A DNA stretch of 64,000 nt, from positions 248,001-312,000 of the forward strand of contig JADLBC010000008.1 in assembly GCA_020847985.1 (NCBI GenBank), read 5' to 3'. The notes beneath the pieces were generated by a model. It was not told the origin of the DNA. It searched no databases and worked only from the letters and a program-made list of their open reading frames with translations. A program made the translations under genes and the position numbers. Numbering within the stretch: position 1 is the stretch's first letter; the number at the start of each line of letters is the position of its first letter. Source of the stretch: Dehalococcoidia bacterium (GTDB taxonomy: Bacteria; Chloroflexota; Dehalococcoidia; Tepidiformales; Tepidiformaceae). Below are positions 19,705 to 28,159 of this stretch, one piece after another.

Positions 19705-19733
19705 ACAATATCAACAACGTCCGTTGCGGGCAA
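19705..19733 (-). promoter_or_regulatory. Probable cysH operon promoter (TTGCCC-N17-TATTGT)
   Basis: On the minus strand TTGCCC (19733-19728) and TATTGT (19710-19705) are 17 bases apart, with four of six matches each. The -10 overlaps the left arm of the long inverted repeat, so a protein bound there would block transcription. Confidence 0.5.
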
Positions 19734-19748
19734 CCATGATTGTTGATA
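19709..19748. promoter_or_regulatory. Operator-like nested inverted repeats between cysH and sir
   Basis: TATCAACAA (19709-19717) and TTGTTGATA (19740-19748) are perfect inverted arms, 31 bases centre to centre, about three helical turns. Between them lie CAACG-tc-CGTTG (19715-19726) and GTTG-cggg-CAAC (19723-19734). The cluster occupies the divergent promoter region of the sulfate reduction genes. No regulator gene is adjacent, so the binding protein is unknown. Confidence 0.6.
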
Positions 19749-19786
19749 ACGTCGCTCTACTTCCTCGCTTTCCCCGGAGGTCCGCC

Positions 19787-21562
19787 ATGCCCGACGTCGA
19801 AACGACCGTCTTCACCAACGAGCCCGGCCGCGTCCTCTCCGTGCTCGAAAAGGAACTCGAGGACTTCTCCACCGAAGCCGGCCGCTACCTGGACGGCAAG
19901 TGGGAGGAGACCCAGTTCATCGGTTTCCGCCTCAAGCAGGGCGTCTACGGACAGCGCCAGCCCGGCGTGCAGATGATCCGCTGCAAGCTCCCCTTCGGCG
20001 GCGTCACCCCCGAGCAGATGGAGGCCTTCGGCGAAATCGCCGAGAAGCACGCCCCCCTTCGCAAGGGCCACATCACCACCCGCCAGAACTTCCAGTTCCA
20101 CCACGTCCCCCTGCGCAAGGCCGCCGAGGCCCTCTTCATCCTCGGCCGCGCAGGCATCTCCACCCGCGAAGCCTGCGGCAACACCGTCCGCAACGTCACC
20201 GGCGACCCGTGGGCTGGCGTGAACGCGAACGAACCATTCGACCCGACCCCCTGGGCCGGCGCCTACGCCCGCTACTGGCTCCGCAATCCCCTCTCCCAGC
20301 TCCTCCCCCGCAAGTGGAAGGTCTGCTTCAGCAGCAGCGACGAGGACATCGCCATCACCGGCCTCCACGATATGGGCTTCATCCCCCGCATCAAGGACGG
20401 CGTGAAGGGCTTCGAAATCCGCGTCGCCGGCGGCCTCAGCATCATGCCCCGCAACGCCCAGGTCCTCCGCGAATTCTCCCCGCTCGATGAGTACCTGAAG
20501 ATCTCCGAAGCCGTCATCCGCATCTTCGAAAAGGCCGACGAGCTCCGGAAGAACCGCTCCAAGGCTCGCATCAAGTTCCTCGTCGAACGCATCGGCTTCG
20601 ATGAATTCAAGCGCATGGTCGATGAGGAGCTCGAGGGCGATTGGGCCCGCACCGGCAACTTCAGCCCCGACCACCTCCTCTTTATCGATGACGAAGAAGC
20701 GACCGCCCCCGCGCGCCGCCCCGCCTACGCCTCCCCCAACGGCGACATGCGCGAATTCGCCGCCTTCGTCACCGCCAACGCCCGCGCGCAGCGCCAGCAG
20801 GGCTTCAGCACAGTGGAGGTTAAAGTCACCCGTGGCGACCTTCGCCCCGAACAGTTCCGTGGCCTCGCCGCGATCATGCGCGAATACTGCGGCGGCCGTG
20901 CTCGCACCACCGTGCAGCAGAACATCGTCCTCCGCTGGGTGCGCGATGAGTCCCTCTACGAAGTGTGGACGCGCCTCAAGGAACTCGGCCTCGCCGACCC
21001 CGGCGCGCAGACCATTACCGACGTCGTCTCCTGCCCCGGTACCGACAGCTGCAAGCTCGGCATCACCAGCTCCATGGGCCTCAACGCCGCCATCCAGGCG
21101 CGCGTCGAATCCCTCAACATCGAAGACGAGCTCACGAAGCGCATCAACATCAAAATGAGCGGCTGCCCGAACAGCTGCGGCCAGCATCACATCGCCACCA
21201 TCGGCTTCCATGGCGCCGCGATGAAGGTCGATGGCCAGCAGCTCCCCGCCTACCACGTCTTCCTCGGCGGTAGCTACGGCGACGGCGGCATGCGCCTCGC
21301 CACGCAGCTCAAGGTCCGCCTCCCCGCCAAGCGCGGCCCCGAGGCCGTCGAGCGCTTCGTCAACCTCTACCAGAAGTACCGCAACGAAGGCGAGACCTTC
21401 ATCGCGTACTTCGACCGCGTCGGCACGAAGCCGTTCGAACTCGCCATCGAGGACCTCTGCCTCCCCGGCGACTTCACCGACGACAACAAGGGCATGTTTG
21501 TCGACTGGGGCAAGCTGGAGCTTTACCAGCTCCAGCGCGGCGAAGGCGAGTGTGCCGTCTAG
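19787..21562 (+). CDS. sir: Ferredoxin-type sulfite (or nitrite) reductase
   Basis: The enzyme reduces sulfite to sulfide with six electrons at a coupled siroheme/[4Fe-4S] centre. The 591-residue product has two ferredoxin-like half domains, a siroheme-binding THTTRQNFQ-like segment (HITTRQNFQF near 95-104) and the cluster cysteines Cys416, Cys422, Cys460 and Cys464 (C-x5-C...C-x3-C). GGAGG eight bases before the ATG at 19787 fixes the start; earlier in-frame codons fall in the operator. Sequence alone does not exclude nitrite as substrate. The divergent cys operon argues for sulfite. Confidence 0.9.
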   Translation: MPDVETTVFTNEPGRVLSVLEKELEDFSTEAGRYLDGKWEETQFIGFRLKQGVYGQRQPGVQMIRCKLPFGGVTPEQMEAFGEIAEKHAPLRKGHITTRQNFQFHHVPLRKAAEALFILGRAGISTREACGNTVRNVTGDPWAGVNANEPFDPTPWAGAYARYWLRNPLSQLLPRKWKVCFSSSDEDIAITGLHDMGFIPRIKDGVKGFEIRVAGGLSIMPRNAQVLREFSPLDEYLKISEAVIRIFEKADELRKNRSKARIKFLVERIGFDEFKRMVDEELEGDWARTGNFSPDHLLFIDDEEATAPARRPAYASPNGDMREFAAFVTANARAQRQQGFSTVEVKVTRGDLRPEQFRGLAAIMREYCGGRARTTVQQNIVLRWVRDESLYEVWTRLKELGLADPGAQTITDVVSCPGTDSCKLGITSSMGLNAAIQARVESLNIEDELTKRINIKMSGCPNSCGQHHIATIGFHGAAMKVDGQQLPAYHVFLGGSYGDGGMRLATQLKVRLPAKRGPEAVERFVNLYQKYRNEGETFIAYFDRVGTKPFELAIEDLCLPGDFTDDNKGMFVDWGKLELYQLQRGEGECAV

Positions 21563-21587
21563 CAGCCCCGCCAACCTGCCCCCCATC

Positions 21588-21613
21588 ACGAGGCTCCCGC
21601 GAGGGAGCCTCGT
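21588..21613 (+). terminator. Terminator hairpin after sir
   Basis: An 11-base perfect stem (ACGAGGCTCCC/GGGAGCCTCGT) with a GCGA loop lies 25 bases after the sir stop. No long T-run follows, only GTTCC, so it may depend on stem strength. Confidence 0.7.
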
Positions 21614-21643
21614 TCCGCGTCCGCCGCCGGCCCGGCCGTCCCT

Positions 21644-21649
21644 TACACT
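21644..21649 (+). promoter_or_regulatory. -10 box (TACACT) for a leaderless DUF1786 mRNA
   Basis: TACACT ends exactly six bases before the ATG at 21656, just downstream of the sir terminator. No Shine-Dalgarno lies between them. Confidence 0.5.
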
Positions 21650-21655
21650 GGGACC

Positions 21656-22756
21656 ATGCGCATCCTCGCCATCGATATGGGCACCGGCACCCAGGACATC
21701 CTCCTGTTCGATTCCGAACGCCCCATCGAAAACTGCGTGAAGATGGTCATGCCCTCGGCCACGGAGATCGCCGCCCGCCGCATCCGCCATGCCACCCTCG
21801 ACCACGTCCCCGTCGTGCTCACCGGCGTCATCGCGGGCGGCGGCCCCTGTTCGTGGGCGCTCGAAGACCACATCCGCCACGGTCTCCCCGCCTTCGCCAC
21901 TCCCGATGCCGCGCGAACCTTCAACGACGACCTCGACGAAGTTCGCGCATCCGGCGTCACCATCGTCTCCGAGGACGAAGCCCGCGCCATCGACGGCGAG
22001 CCGGTCGAACTGCGCGACCTCGATCTCGAAGCCATCCGCGGCGCCCTCGCCGCCTTCGATGAACCCGTGATGTTCGACGGCCTGGCACTCGGCTGCCTCG
22101 ACCATGGCGATGCCCCCGCGGGCGTCTCCGACCGGCTCTTCCGGTTCGAGCACCTGCGGCGCACCGTCGCCGCGCGCAACGACCTCCTCGCATTCGCCCG
22201 CCGCGCCGAGGACGTGGAGCCGTACCTCACCCGCGCCCGCGCGCTGTGCGGCTCCGCGCTCGGCGAAGGCGATGTCGCCTTCATGGATACCGGCCCCGCC
22301 GCTGCCCTCGGCGCGCTCCACGACGAGAACGTCGGCGCCGCGGGCGAACAGGTCGTCCTCAACCTGGGCAACATGCACCTGCTCGGGTTCCACCTTCGCG
22401 GCCGGCAGGTCGCCAGCCTCTTCGAACACCACACCGGCGAAGTCACGTCCGCTCAGGTCGAGCAGTTCACGCATGCCCTCGCCGCCGGCGCCCTCACCCA
22501 CGCCGAGGTGTTCGAATCGAAGGGCCACGGCGCCTACCACCACGACCGTTCCATCGTGCGCGCCACCCTCCCCGCGATGGTCGCGGCGACCGGTCCGCAA
22601 CGGTCGAAGATCCGGGGTACGTCGCTCCATCCCTACTTCGCCGCACCCTTTGGCGACATGATGATTGGCGGCTGTTTCGGCCTCCTCCGCGCCTACGCCG
22701 AGGTCTTCCCCGGCGCGCGCGAAGCCGTCGCTGCCCGTCTCGGCCCATTGCCGTGA
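21656..22756 (+). CDS. DUF1786 family protein (actin-like fold)
   Basis: The 366-residue protein begins with LAIDMGTGTQDILLFD, a phosphate-loop signature of the sugar kinase/actin fold. It continues with a Gly-rich GVIAGGGPCSWAL and a second phosphate-type segment (VAFMDTGPAAALGAL). This pattern matches the uncharacterised DUF1786 family, sometimes labelled pyruvate formate-lyase activating in databases without evidence. Two histidine-rich segments (FEHHTGE and GHGAYHHD) could bind metal. Its stop overlaps the start of the DinB-like gene (GTGA). The function is unknown. Confidence 0.7.
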   Translation: MRILAIDMGTGTQDILLFDSERPIENCVKMVMPSATEIAARRIRHATLDHVPVVLTGVIAGGGPCSWALEDHIRHGLPAFATPDAARTFNDDLDEVRASGVTIVSEDEARAIDGEPVELRDLDLEAIRGALAAFDEPVMFDGLALGCLDHGDAPAGVSDRLFRFEHLRRTVAARNDLLAFARRAEDVEPYLTRARALCGSALGEGDVAFMDTGPAAALGALHDENVGAAGEQVVLNLGNMHLLGFHLRGRQVASLFEHHTGEVTSAQVEQFTHALAAGALTHAEVFESKGHGAYHHDRSIVRATLPAMVAATGPQRSKIRGTSLHPYFAAPFGDMMIGGCFGLLRAYAEVFPGAREAVAARLGPLP

Positions 22757-23307
22757 ACCCGCCGCCCGAGTTCGCCGTTTTCGCCGGCCGCGCCGCGCGC
22801 GCCCGCGACGAGCTCACCGGGCTGCTCGATGTCGTCCCCGATGGCGAATGGATCCGCCAGGCGTCCGGCGACGCCTGGGACATCCACACCCACGTCGCGC
22901 ACGTCGCCGCCGCCGATGCCGCCGCGGCCGGCCTCTTCCGGGCGCTCGCCGCCTCCTCCGGCGTGATCCTCATGGCCGAAAGCCTCACACACTTTGTCGA
23001 GGCGCGCGCCGCTGCCATCGCCGAAGCCCGGACGGGCACACCCGCGGCGCTTCGCACCCTCCTTGCCCACCGGCGCGAGGCTGCCGTGCACGCCCTCTCG
23101 GCGCTGCCGCACGCCGCCTTCGATGCCTCGCTCGTGCTTCCCGGCGGCGGCGCCTGGGGCCAGGACCTCACGCTTTCCGTGCGCTCCTACCTCGCCACCT
23201 GGGCCGCCCACGACCTCGAGCATGCCGCCGCCATCCGGGCGGCCCTGCTGGTCGCTCCCTCGCCCTCGGCCATGGCGCTCGCGGCCCGCCTGCGCCGCGC
23301 CCGCTGA
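22753..23307 (+). CDS. DinB-like four-helix-bundle protein
   Basis: The 184-residue product starts at a GTG that overlaps the preceding stop by four bases. The early GEWIRQASGDAWDIHTHVAHVAAADAA segment and the late YLATWAAHDLEHAAAIRAAL segment are the two histidine-bearing helices typical of DinB/YfiT metalloenzymes, some of which are thiol-dependent transferases. The metal ligands would be His near 50-54 and His near 156-159. Translational coupling to DUF1786 suggests a shared task that the sequence does not reveal. Confidence 0.6.
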   Translation: MNPPPEFAVFAGRAARARDELTGLLDVVPDGEWIRQASGDAWDIHTHVAHVAAADAAAAGLFRALAASSGVILMAESLTHFVEARAAAIAEARTGTPAALRTLLAHRREAAVHALSALPHAAFDASLVLPGGGAWGQDLTLSVRSYLATWAAHDLEHAAAIRAALLVAPSPSAMALAARLRRAR

Positions 23308-23333
23308 AGGCGCCGGCCCCCACTCGCCGCTGC

Positions 23334-23339
23334 TAAGAT
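23334..23339 (+). promoter_or_regulatory. -10 box (TAAGAT) before the first cysteine desulfurase
   Basis: TAAGAT ends exactly six bases before the GTG at 23346. The gap GACCCC contains no Shine-Dalgarno, so the transcript is probably leaderless. Confidence 0.5.
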
Positions 23340-23345
23340 GACCCC

Positions 23346-24527
23346 GTGATCTATCTCGATAACGCGGCGACCTCGCCCATCCGCGCCGAGGTGCGCGAGG
23401 CGATGCTTCCGTTCCTCGGTTCCGCCTTCGGGAACCCCAGCGGCCTCTACGCCGTCGGTCGCGAAGCCCAGGCCGCCGTCGATGACGCCCGCAACACCGT
23501 CGCCGCCTGCCTGGGCGCACGCCCGTCCGAGATCATCTTCACCAGCGGCGGCACGGAGAGCATCAATACCGCGCTGCAGGGCATCGCCTACGCGATGCGC
23601 CGCGCCGGCGCCGGCGCGCACGTCATCACCACCGCGATCGAGCACCACGCCGGCCTCCACGCCGCCCAGTTCCTCGAAGAGTCCGGTTTCGATGTCACCT
23701 ACGTCGGCTGCGACCATAGCGGCCACGTGCGCGTCGATGCCTTCGCCGCCGCGCTGCGTCCCGATACCGTCCTCGCCAGCGTCATGCTCGCGAACAACGA
23801 AGTGGGTACCGTGCAGCCCATCGCCGAACTCGCCGCCGTGCTTCGCGACTACGCCCGCCGCCAGCAGCATCGCGTGCTCCTTCACACCGACGCCGTGCAG
23901 GCCCCCGGCTGGATGCCCCTCGATGTCAACGCCCTCGGCATCGACGCCTTGAGCCTCTCCTCCCACAAGTTCGGCGGCCCGAAGGGGAGCGGCGTGCTCT
24001 ACCTGCGCCGCGCCACACCGTTCCATCAACTGCTCCTCGGCGGCGGCCAGGAGATGCAGAAGCGTGCCGGCACCGAGAACGTCCCCGGCATCGTGGGCAC
24101 GGCGGTCGCCCTCTCCGCCGCCAGCACGGGCATCCCCGAGCGGGCCGCTCGCGTGCGCGCCCTCCGTGACCGCCTCCGCGATGGCATCCTCGCGGCCACG
24201 CCCGGCGCCGCCGTCAACGGCTGCCAGGAAGCCTGCGTTCCCAACAACCTCAACATCGCCTTCGATGGCATCGAAAGCGAAAGCCTCGTGCTCGCCCTCG
24301 ATGCGCGGGGTATCGCCGCCAGCTCCGGCAGCGCCTGCTCGAACTCCACCTGGGAACCCTCGCATGTGCTCATGGCGATGGGCGTCCCCATCCGGCGCGC
24401 CGTCGGCAGCGTGCGCTTCAGCCTCGGCGATGCCACCACCGAGGCCGAGGTCGATGCCGTCGTCCGCGCCGTCCCGGAAGAGCTCGCCCGCGTGCGTGCG
24501 GCTTCGGCTCATTCCGCCGCCTCGTGA
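23346..24527 (+). CDS. Cysteine desulfurase, NifS/IscS family (paralogue 1)
   Basis: The enzyme takes sulfur from cysteine through a persulfide, for Fe-S clusters or tRNA thiolation. The 393 residues have the PLP lysine Lys208 (SSHKFGGPKG), the N-terminal IYLDNAATSP motif, the ANNEVGTVQPI segment and the catalytic Cys331 in a SSGSACS loop (group I). No iscU, iscR or mnmA is adjacent, so its target pathway is open. A second paralogue lies at 29237. The two share the core motifs but differ in the active-site loop (SACSNSTW versus SACTTGAL). Confidence 0.92.
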   Translation: MIYLDNAATSPIRAEVREAMLPFLGSAFGNPSGLYAVGREAQAAVDDARNTVAACLGARPSEIIFTSGGTESINTALQGIAYAMRRAGAGAHVITTAIEHHAGLHAAQFLEESGFDVTYVGCDHSGHVRVDAFAAALRPDTVLASVMLANNEVGTVQPIAELAAVLRDYARRQQHRVLLHTDAVQAPGWMPLDVNALGIDALSLSSHKFGGPKGSGVLYLRRATPFHQLLLGGGQEMQKRAGTENVPGIVGTAVALSAASTGIPERAARVRALRDRLRDGILAATPGAAVNGCQEACVPNNLNIAFDGIESESLVLALDARGIAASSGSACSNSTWEPSHVLMAMGVPIRRAVGSVRFSLGDATTEAEVDAVVRAVPEELARVRAASAHSAAS

Positions 24528-24617
24528 AATCAGCCGTTTCAATCTAACCCGCGTTCAACCTCAGCGGGTGTTGCCAACGCCGCCGAATGCCGTCAGAATC
24601 CTGCGGGAGGTTCACCC

Positions 24618-25220
24618 GTGAGTAGCGATTCCGCGTCCCGCGCCCCTGCCCCCGGCGCGCTTGGGCTCGTCCAGCAGTTCCTCAACTCCATCGATATCGT
24701 CTCCGGCACCGATGCCCTGCGCACGCCCGCCGATGTCACCGCCTGGTTCGGCGAGCGCCGCCTCTTCGCGCGTCCCGGCCAGCCGTTGGTCGCGGAACCC
24801 GCCGACCTCGACGACGCCCAGTTCGGCCGCGTGCTCCAACTGCGCACGGCCCTCCGCGAGATCGCTGAAGGCAACCTCACCGGCCGCTCCGCGCCCACCG
24901 CCATCGAAACCCTCAACCGGATCGCCGCGGGCATCCCCATGGCCGTTCGCTTCGATGCCGACAATGCCACCCTCCTGACGCCGCTGGGCGAAGGCGCCGG
25001 CGTGGCCATCGGCTGGATCCTCGCCATCACCTTCGACGCCATGAACACGGGTACCTGGCAGCGCCTGCGCCTTTGCGCGGCCACCGATTGCCGCACCGCC
25101 TTCTACGATTCCAGCCGCAATCGCACCGGCATCTGGTGCAACATGGCCACCTGCGGCAACCGCGCCAAGGTTCGCGCTTACCAGCAGCGCCAGCGCGGCG
25201 GTCCGCCCCTCTCCGCCTGA
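24618..25220 (+). CDS. CGNR zinc-finger protein with ABATE domain
   Basis: The 200-residue protein has an N-terminal helical ABATE-like stress-response domain, then a C-terminal CGNR zinc finger with Cys153, Cys158, Cys174 and Cys179, ending CGNRAKVRAYQQRQR, a basic likely DNA-contacting tail. Such proteins are putative transcription factors. The GTG at 24618 has GGGAGG seven bases upstream. It is probably a single-gene unit. Confidence 0.85.
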   Translation: MSSDSASRAPAPGALGLVQQFLNSIDIVSGTDALRTPADVTAWFGERRLFARPGQPLVAEPADLDDAQFGRVLQLRTALREIAEGNLTGRSAPTAIETLNRIAAGIPMAVRFDADNATLLTPLGEGAGVAIGWILAITFDAMNTGTWQRLRLCAATDCRTAFYDSSRNRTGIWCNMATCGNRAKVRAYQQRQRGGPPLSA

Positions 25221-25579
25221 CCGCGCCGAAGGATCCATCCCCGGCGGGCCTTGTGGCCCTTCTTGCGATCCCGTTCGCGGCGCACCCTTGGGCCAGCCAC
25301 TGAGGCCCCGAACCCACGGCCCGGCACTCGCCCAACCGGGCCACGGCGGCCACGGCCGGGAGCAGAACTCCCAATCCGGTGCGGGGGCGAGCCGGGTTCG
25401 CGGGACGCGGCGCGCCATCAACACGCGCCGCTCCCGGTCGCGCCGGATGCGTCCGCCAGGTCCACCCGGCGCGATCTCTGTCCGGCACCGGAAGCCGACA
25501 TCACACCCGCGAATCGTCGTCCCGGCCGCCCGCGTAGTAGGATGCGCCTCGATTCCTGATCGACCCCGGAGGTCCGCCC
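25221..25579. other. Non-coding spacer
   Basis: About 360 bases without a supported gene on either strand. The left end has a small terminator-like hairpin and the right end has the GGAGG of the acyl-CoA synthetase gene. The middle is G+C-rich and I see no tRNA fold, repeat or coding bias in it. Confidence 0.6.
25246..25264 (+). terminator. Weak terminator after the CGNR gene
   Basis: GGGCC-ttgt-GGCCC followed by TTCTT, 25 bases after the CGNR stop. The stem is only five base pairs. Confidence 0.4.
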
Positions 25580-27145
25580 GTGCTGCTCCGCGACATCCTC
25601 GCCCACGCCGTGAAGCTGTATCCCGAGAAGACCGGCCTCCTCGACGGCGACCGTTCCTTCACCTACCGCGAGGCCTCCGATCGCATCCACCGCCTCGCCG
25701 CCGGCCTGCTCGCCCTCGGCCTCCAGCCCGGCGACAACATCGCCATCCTCGCCAACAACTCCCACCGCTATTTCGAAACCTACTTCGTCGCCGACATCGC
25801 CGGGATGCCGCTGGCACCCTTGAACATCCGCCTCGCCGCCCACGAACTCGAGTTCATCGTCAACGACGGCGAAATCAAGGCCCTCATCCTTGGCCTCGAA
25901 TACCTCCCCCTGTTCGAACAGTTCAAGGCGAACACGCCCGGCCTCAAGCACCTCATCCTCCTCGAAGGCACGGCCGAAGGCGCCATCGAGTACGAAAGCC
26001 TCATCGCCGCTAACGAACCGCTCGCCCACTCCGTCCGCGAATGGGACGAGAACGAGATGCTGAACCTCTGCTATACGGGCGGCACCACCGGCCTGCCCAA
26101 GGGTGTCATGCTCACCCAGCGCAACGTCGTCTCCAATGCCGAGCACGCCGTCCAGGCCATCGGCTTCAACGAACGCGACACCTGGCTCCACGTCGCCCCG
26201 ATGTTCCACCTCGCCGATGCCTGGGCCTGCTACGCCCTCACCGCCGCCGGCGGCACGCACGCTTTCGTGCCCGCCTTCGCCCCACAACTTGTTCTTGAAG
26301 CCATCCAGCGCTGGAAGGTCACCAAGACCATCCTCGTCCCGACCATGGTGAACTTCCTCGTCAACTTCCCCGGCCACGACCAGTACGACACCAGCAGCCT
26401 CGATTGTGTGCTCTACGGCGCCTCGCCGATGCCCGTCGACCGCCTCATGGCCGCCGCGATAGCGTTCGGCCCCAAGTTCACGCAGGGCTATGGCATGACC
26501 GAGACCGCGCCTCTGCTCACGGTCATGCACGCGCGCTGGCTCGATTGGGACGGCAGCGAAAAGGATAAGGCGCGCATGGCCAGTTGCGGCCGCCAGGTCC
26601 CGGGCGTCGATGTCCGCGTCGTCGACCAGGACACCGGCGAGGATGTGAAACCCGGCCAGGTCGGCGAAATCATCGCCCGCGGCCCGAACGTCATGAAGGG
26701 CTACTGGAAGCGCCCCCAGGAAACCGCCGAAGCCCTCCGTGGCGGCTACATGCACACCGGCGACGTTGCCACCATCGATGCCGAGAACTTCATCTACATC
26801 GTCGACCGCGCCAAGGACATGATCATTTCCGGCGGCGAAAACGTGTACTCAACCGAGGTCGAAAACGCCCTTTACGATCATCCCGCCGTCCTCGAAGCCG
26901 CCGTCATCGGCATCCCCGACGAACGCTGGGGCGAAGCCGTCCTCGCCGTCGTCGTCCTCCGCGAAGGCGCCACCGCCACCGAGCAGGAGATCATCGAACA
27001 CTGCCGCGGCCTCATCGCCGGGTACAAGTGCCCGAAGCAGGTGCTCTTCCGCGACAGCCCGCTTCCGAAGTCCGGCCCCGGCAAGATCCTCAAGACCGAA
27101 CTTCGCAAGCCCTACTGGGAAGGCAAGGACCGCAAGGTGAACTAG
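25580..27145 (+). CDS. Long-chain fatty acid/acyl-CoA synthetase (AMP-forming)
   Basis: The enzyme activates a carboxylic acid with ATP and CoA. The 521 residues carry the P-loop-like YTGGTTGLPKG at 165-175, the GYGMTETAP motif, the YMHTGDVATID hinge region and the C-terminal PKSGPGKILKTELR with the catalytic lysine. Chain-length preference cannot be read. GGAGG lies eight bases before the GTG at 25580. It is a single gene, with an MBL hydrolase convergent downstream. Together with the CoA transferase at 58640 it hints at growth on acyl or aromatic acids. Confidence 0.9.
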   Translation: MLLRDILAHAVKLYPEKTGLLDGDRSFTYREASDRIHRLAAGLLALGLQPGDNIAILANNSHRYFETYFVADIAGMPLAPLNIRLAAHELEFIVNDGEIKALILGLEYLPLFEQFKANTPGLKHLILLEGTAEGAIEYESLIAANEPLAHSVREWDENEMLNLCYTGGTTGLPKGVMLTQRNVVSNAEHAVQAIGFNERDTWLHVAPMFHLADAWACYALTAAGGTHAFVPAFAPQLVLEAIQRWKVTKTILVPTMVNFLVNFPGHDQYDTSSLDCVLYGASPMPVDRLMAAAIAFGPKFTQGYGMTETAPLLTVMHARWLDWDGSEKDKARMASCGRQVPGVDVRVVDQDTGEDVKPGQVGEIIARGPNVMKGYWKRPQETAEALRGGYMHTGDVATIDAENFIYIVDRAKDMIISGGENVYSTEVENALYDHPAVLEAAVIGIPDERWGEAVLAVVVLREGATATEQEIIEHCRGLIAGYKCPKQVLFRDSPLPKSGPGKILKTELRKPYWEGKDRKVN

Positions 27146-27181
27146 TTCCCGGTGGCCAGTTCCCAGTTCCCAGCACAGGAT

Positions 27182-28084
27182 TCAGTCGCGGTGGGCCGCC
27201 GTCACGGGCACGCGCTCCGTGTCCTTCGCGACGCGGATGTTCCCGCCGTACAGGTCGTTCATCCCGCGAACGAACTCCTCCACCTGCGGCCCCTCGTTCG
27301 GGATCGGCGGGATCAGGTGCGAGAGGACGAGTTCGCCCACGCCCGCCTGCTTCGCCAGCTTCGCCACCTCGTCCGTCGGGATGTGATAGCTCGGCACGTC
27401 CTCGAAGAGCCCCGCCTGCACCTCACGGCCCGCCGCCCGCAGCGCCAGCACGCGCTGCTGCAGCATGGGCACGTTCATCGCTTCGCACACCAGCATGTCC
27501 GCCCCCTCCGAGGCGTGCAGGAGCGACTCGCAGAACGACGTGTCCCCCGAAAGCACCGCCGTCCGGCCATCGAACCCGAACCGGTACCCGAACGCCGGCA
27601 CCACCGGGAAGTGGTCGACCTCGAACGCCTCCACCGTCATCCCGCCGACCGTCAGGAAACGCTCCGGCCGCGAAGGCACCGGCACCTCCGTGACCTCGCA
27701 GCGGATGCCGTCGGGGTGCAACTTGTCGCCGTGGTGCGCCTGGCGAAAGCTAATGTCCCGCCGCAACGCCAGCAGGAACCCCTCAACCATCTCCGCCGTG
27801 CCCTCCGGCCCGTACACCCGCAGCGGCGTTGTCGCCCCCCATGTCCAGCGCTGGAAGAGGAAGTCCGGGAAGTCCGTCATGTGGTCCGTGTGCATGTGCG
27901 TGAAAATCGCCGTGTCGATCGACGATGGAAGCACGCCGGCCGGCACGAGCCGCCGCGCGGCGCCCCACCCGCAATCCACCATCACATGCGTATCACCCGC
28001 GATCACAACCTGTCCGGCGCCGCACCGGTCCGGGTTTGGCAACGGGCTCCCGGTCCCCAGGAACGCGATTTCGAACGTCGCCAT
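27182..28084 (-). CDS. MBL-fold metallo-hydrolase (RNase Z/arylsulfatase-like)
   Basis: The 300-residue protein has the metallo-β-lactamase zinc motif HMHTDH (His63, His65, Asp67, His68), a later GDTSFCES segment (metal-bridging Asp) and a C-terminal SHLIPP histidine. The long insert and overall order resemble the RNase Z and AtsA-type arylsulfatase branch of the fold. Length and lack of the RNase Z exosite make a small-molecule hydrolase more likely than tRNA processing. GGGGAGAG precedes the ATG. Confidence 0.8.
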   Translation of the reverse strand: MATFEIAFLGTGSPLPNPDRCGAGQVVIAGDTHVMVDCGWGAARRLVPAGVLPSSIDTAIFTHMHTDHMTDFPDFLFQRWTWGATTPLRVYGPEGTAEMVEGFLLALRRDISFRQAHHGDKLHPDGIRCEVTEVPVPSRPERFLTVGGMTVEAFEVDHFPVVPAFGYRFGFDGRTAVLSGDTSFCESLLHASEGADMLVCEAMNVPMLQQRVLALRAAGREVQAGLFEDVPSYHIPTDEVAKLAKQAGVGELVLSHLIPPIPNEGPQVEEFVRGMNDLYGGNIRVAKDTERVPVTAAHRD

Positions 28085-28159
28085 ACTCTCCCCTCTGCCT
28101 CTCCGGGCCGCGAAAGTATGGTGTGCCTTGCGCGCGATGCCTAGTCCGCTGTTTCGGGC

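Noticed and set aside
19757-22630. A long open frame of more than 900 codons antisense to sir and DUF1786
   Set aside because: Its residues are dominated by Gly, Ala, Asp and Val with no domain, and it is a by-product of C/G-biased third positions in the two real plus-strand genes. Siroheme and cluster motifs are on the plus strand.
25288-25560. Possible small gene in the spacer before the acyl-CoA synthetase
   Set aside because: The open frames are Arg/Pro/Gly-rich, lack a Shine-Dalgarno or TAnnnT box at their starts, and read into the synthetase gene in the wrong frame.
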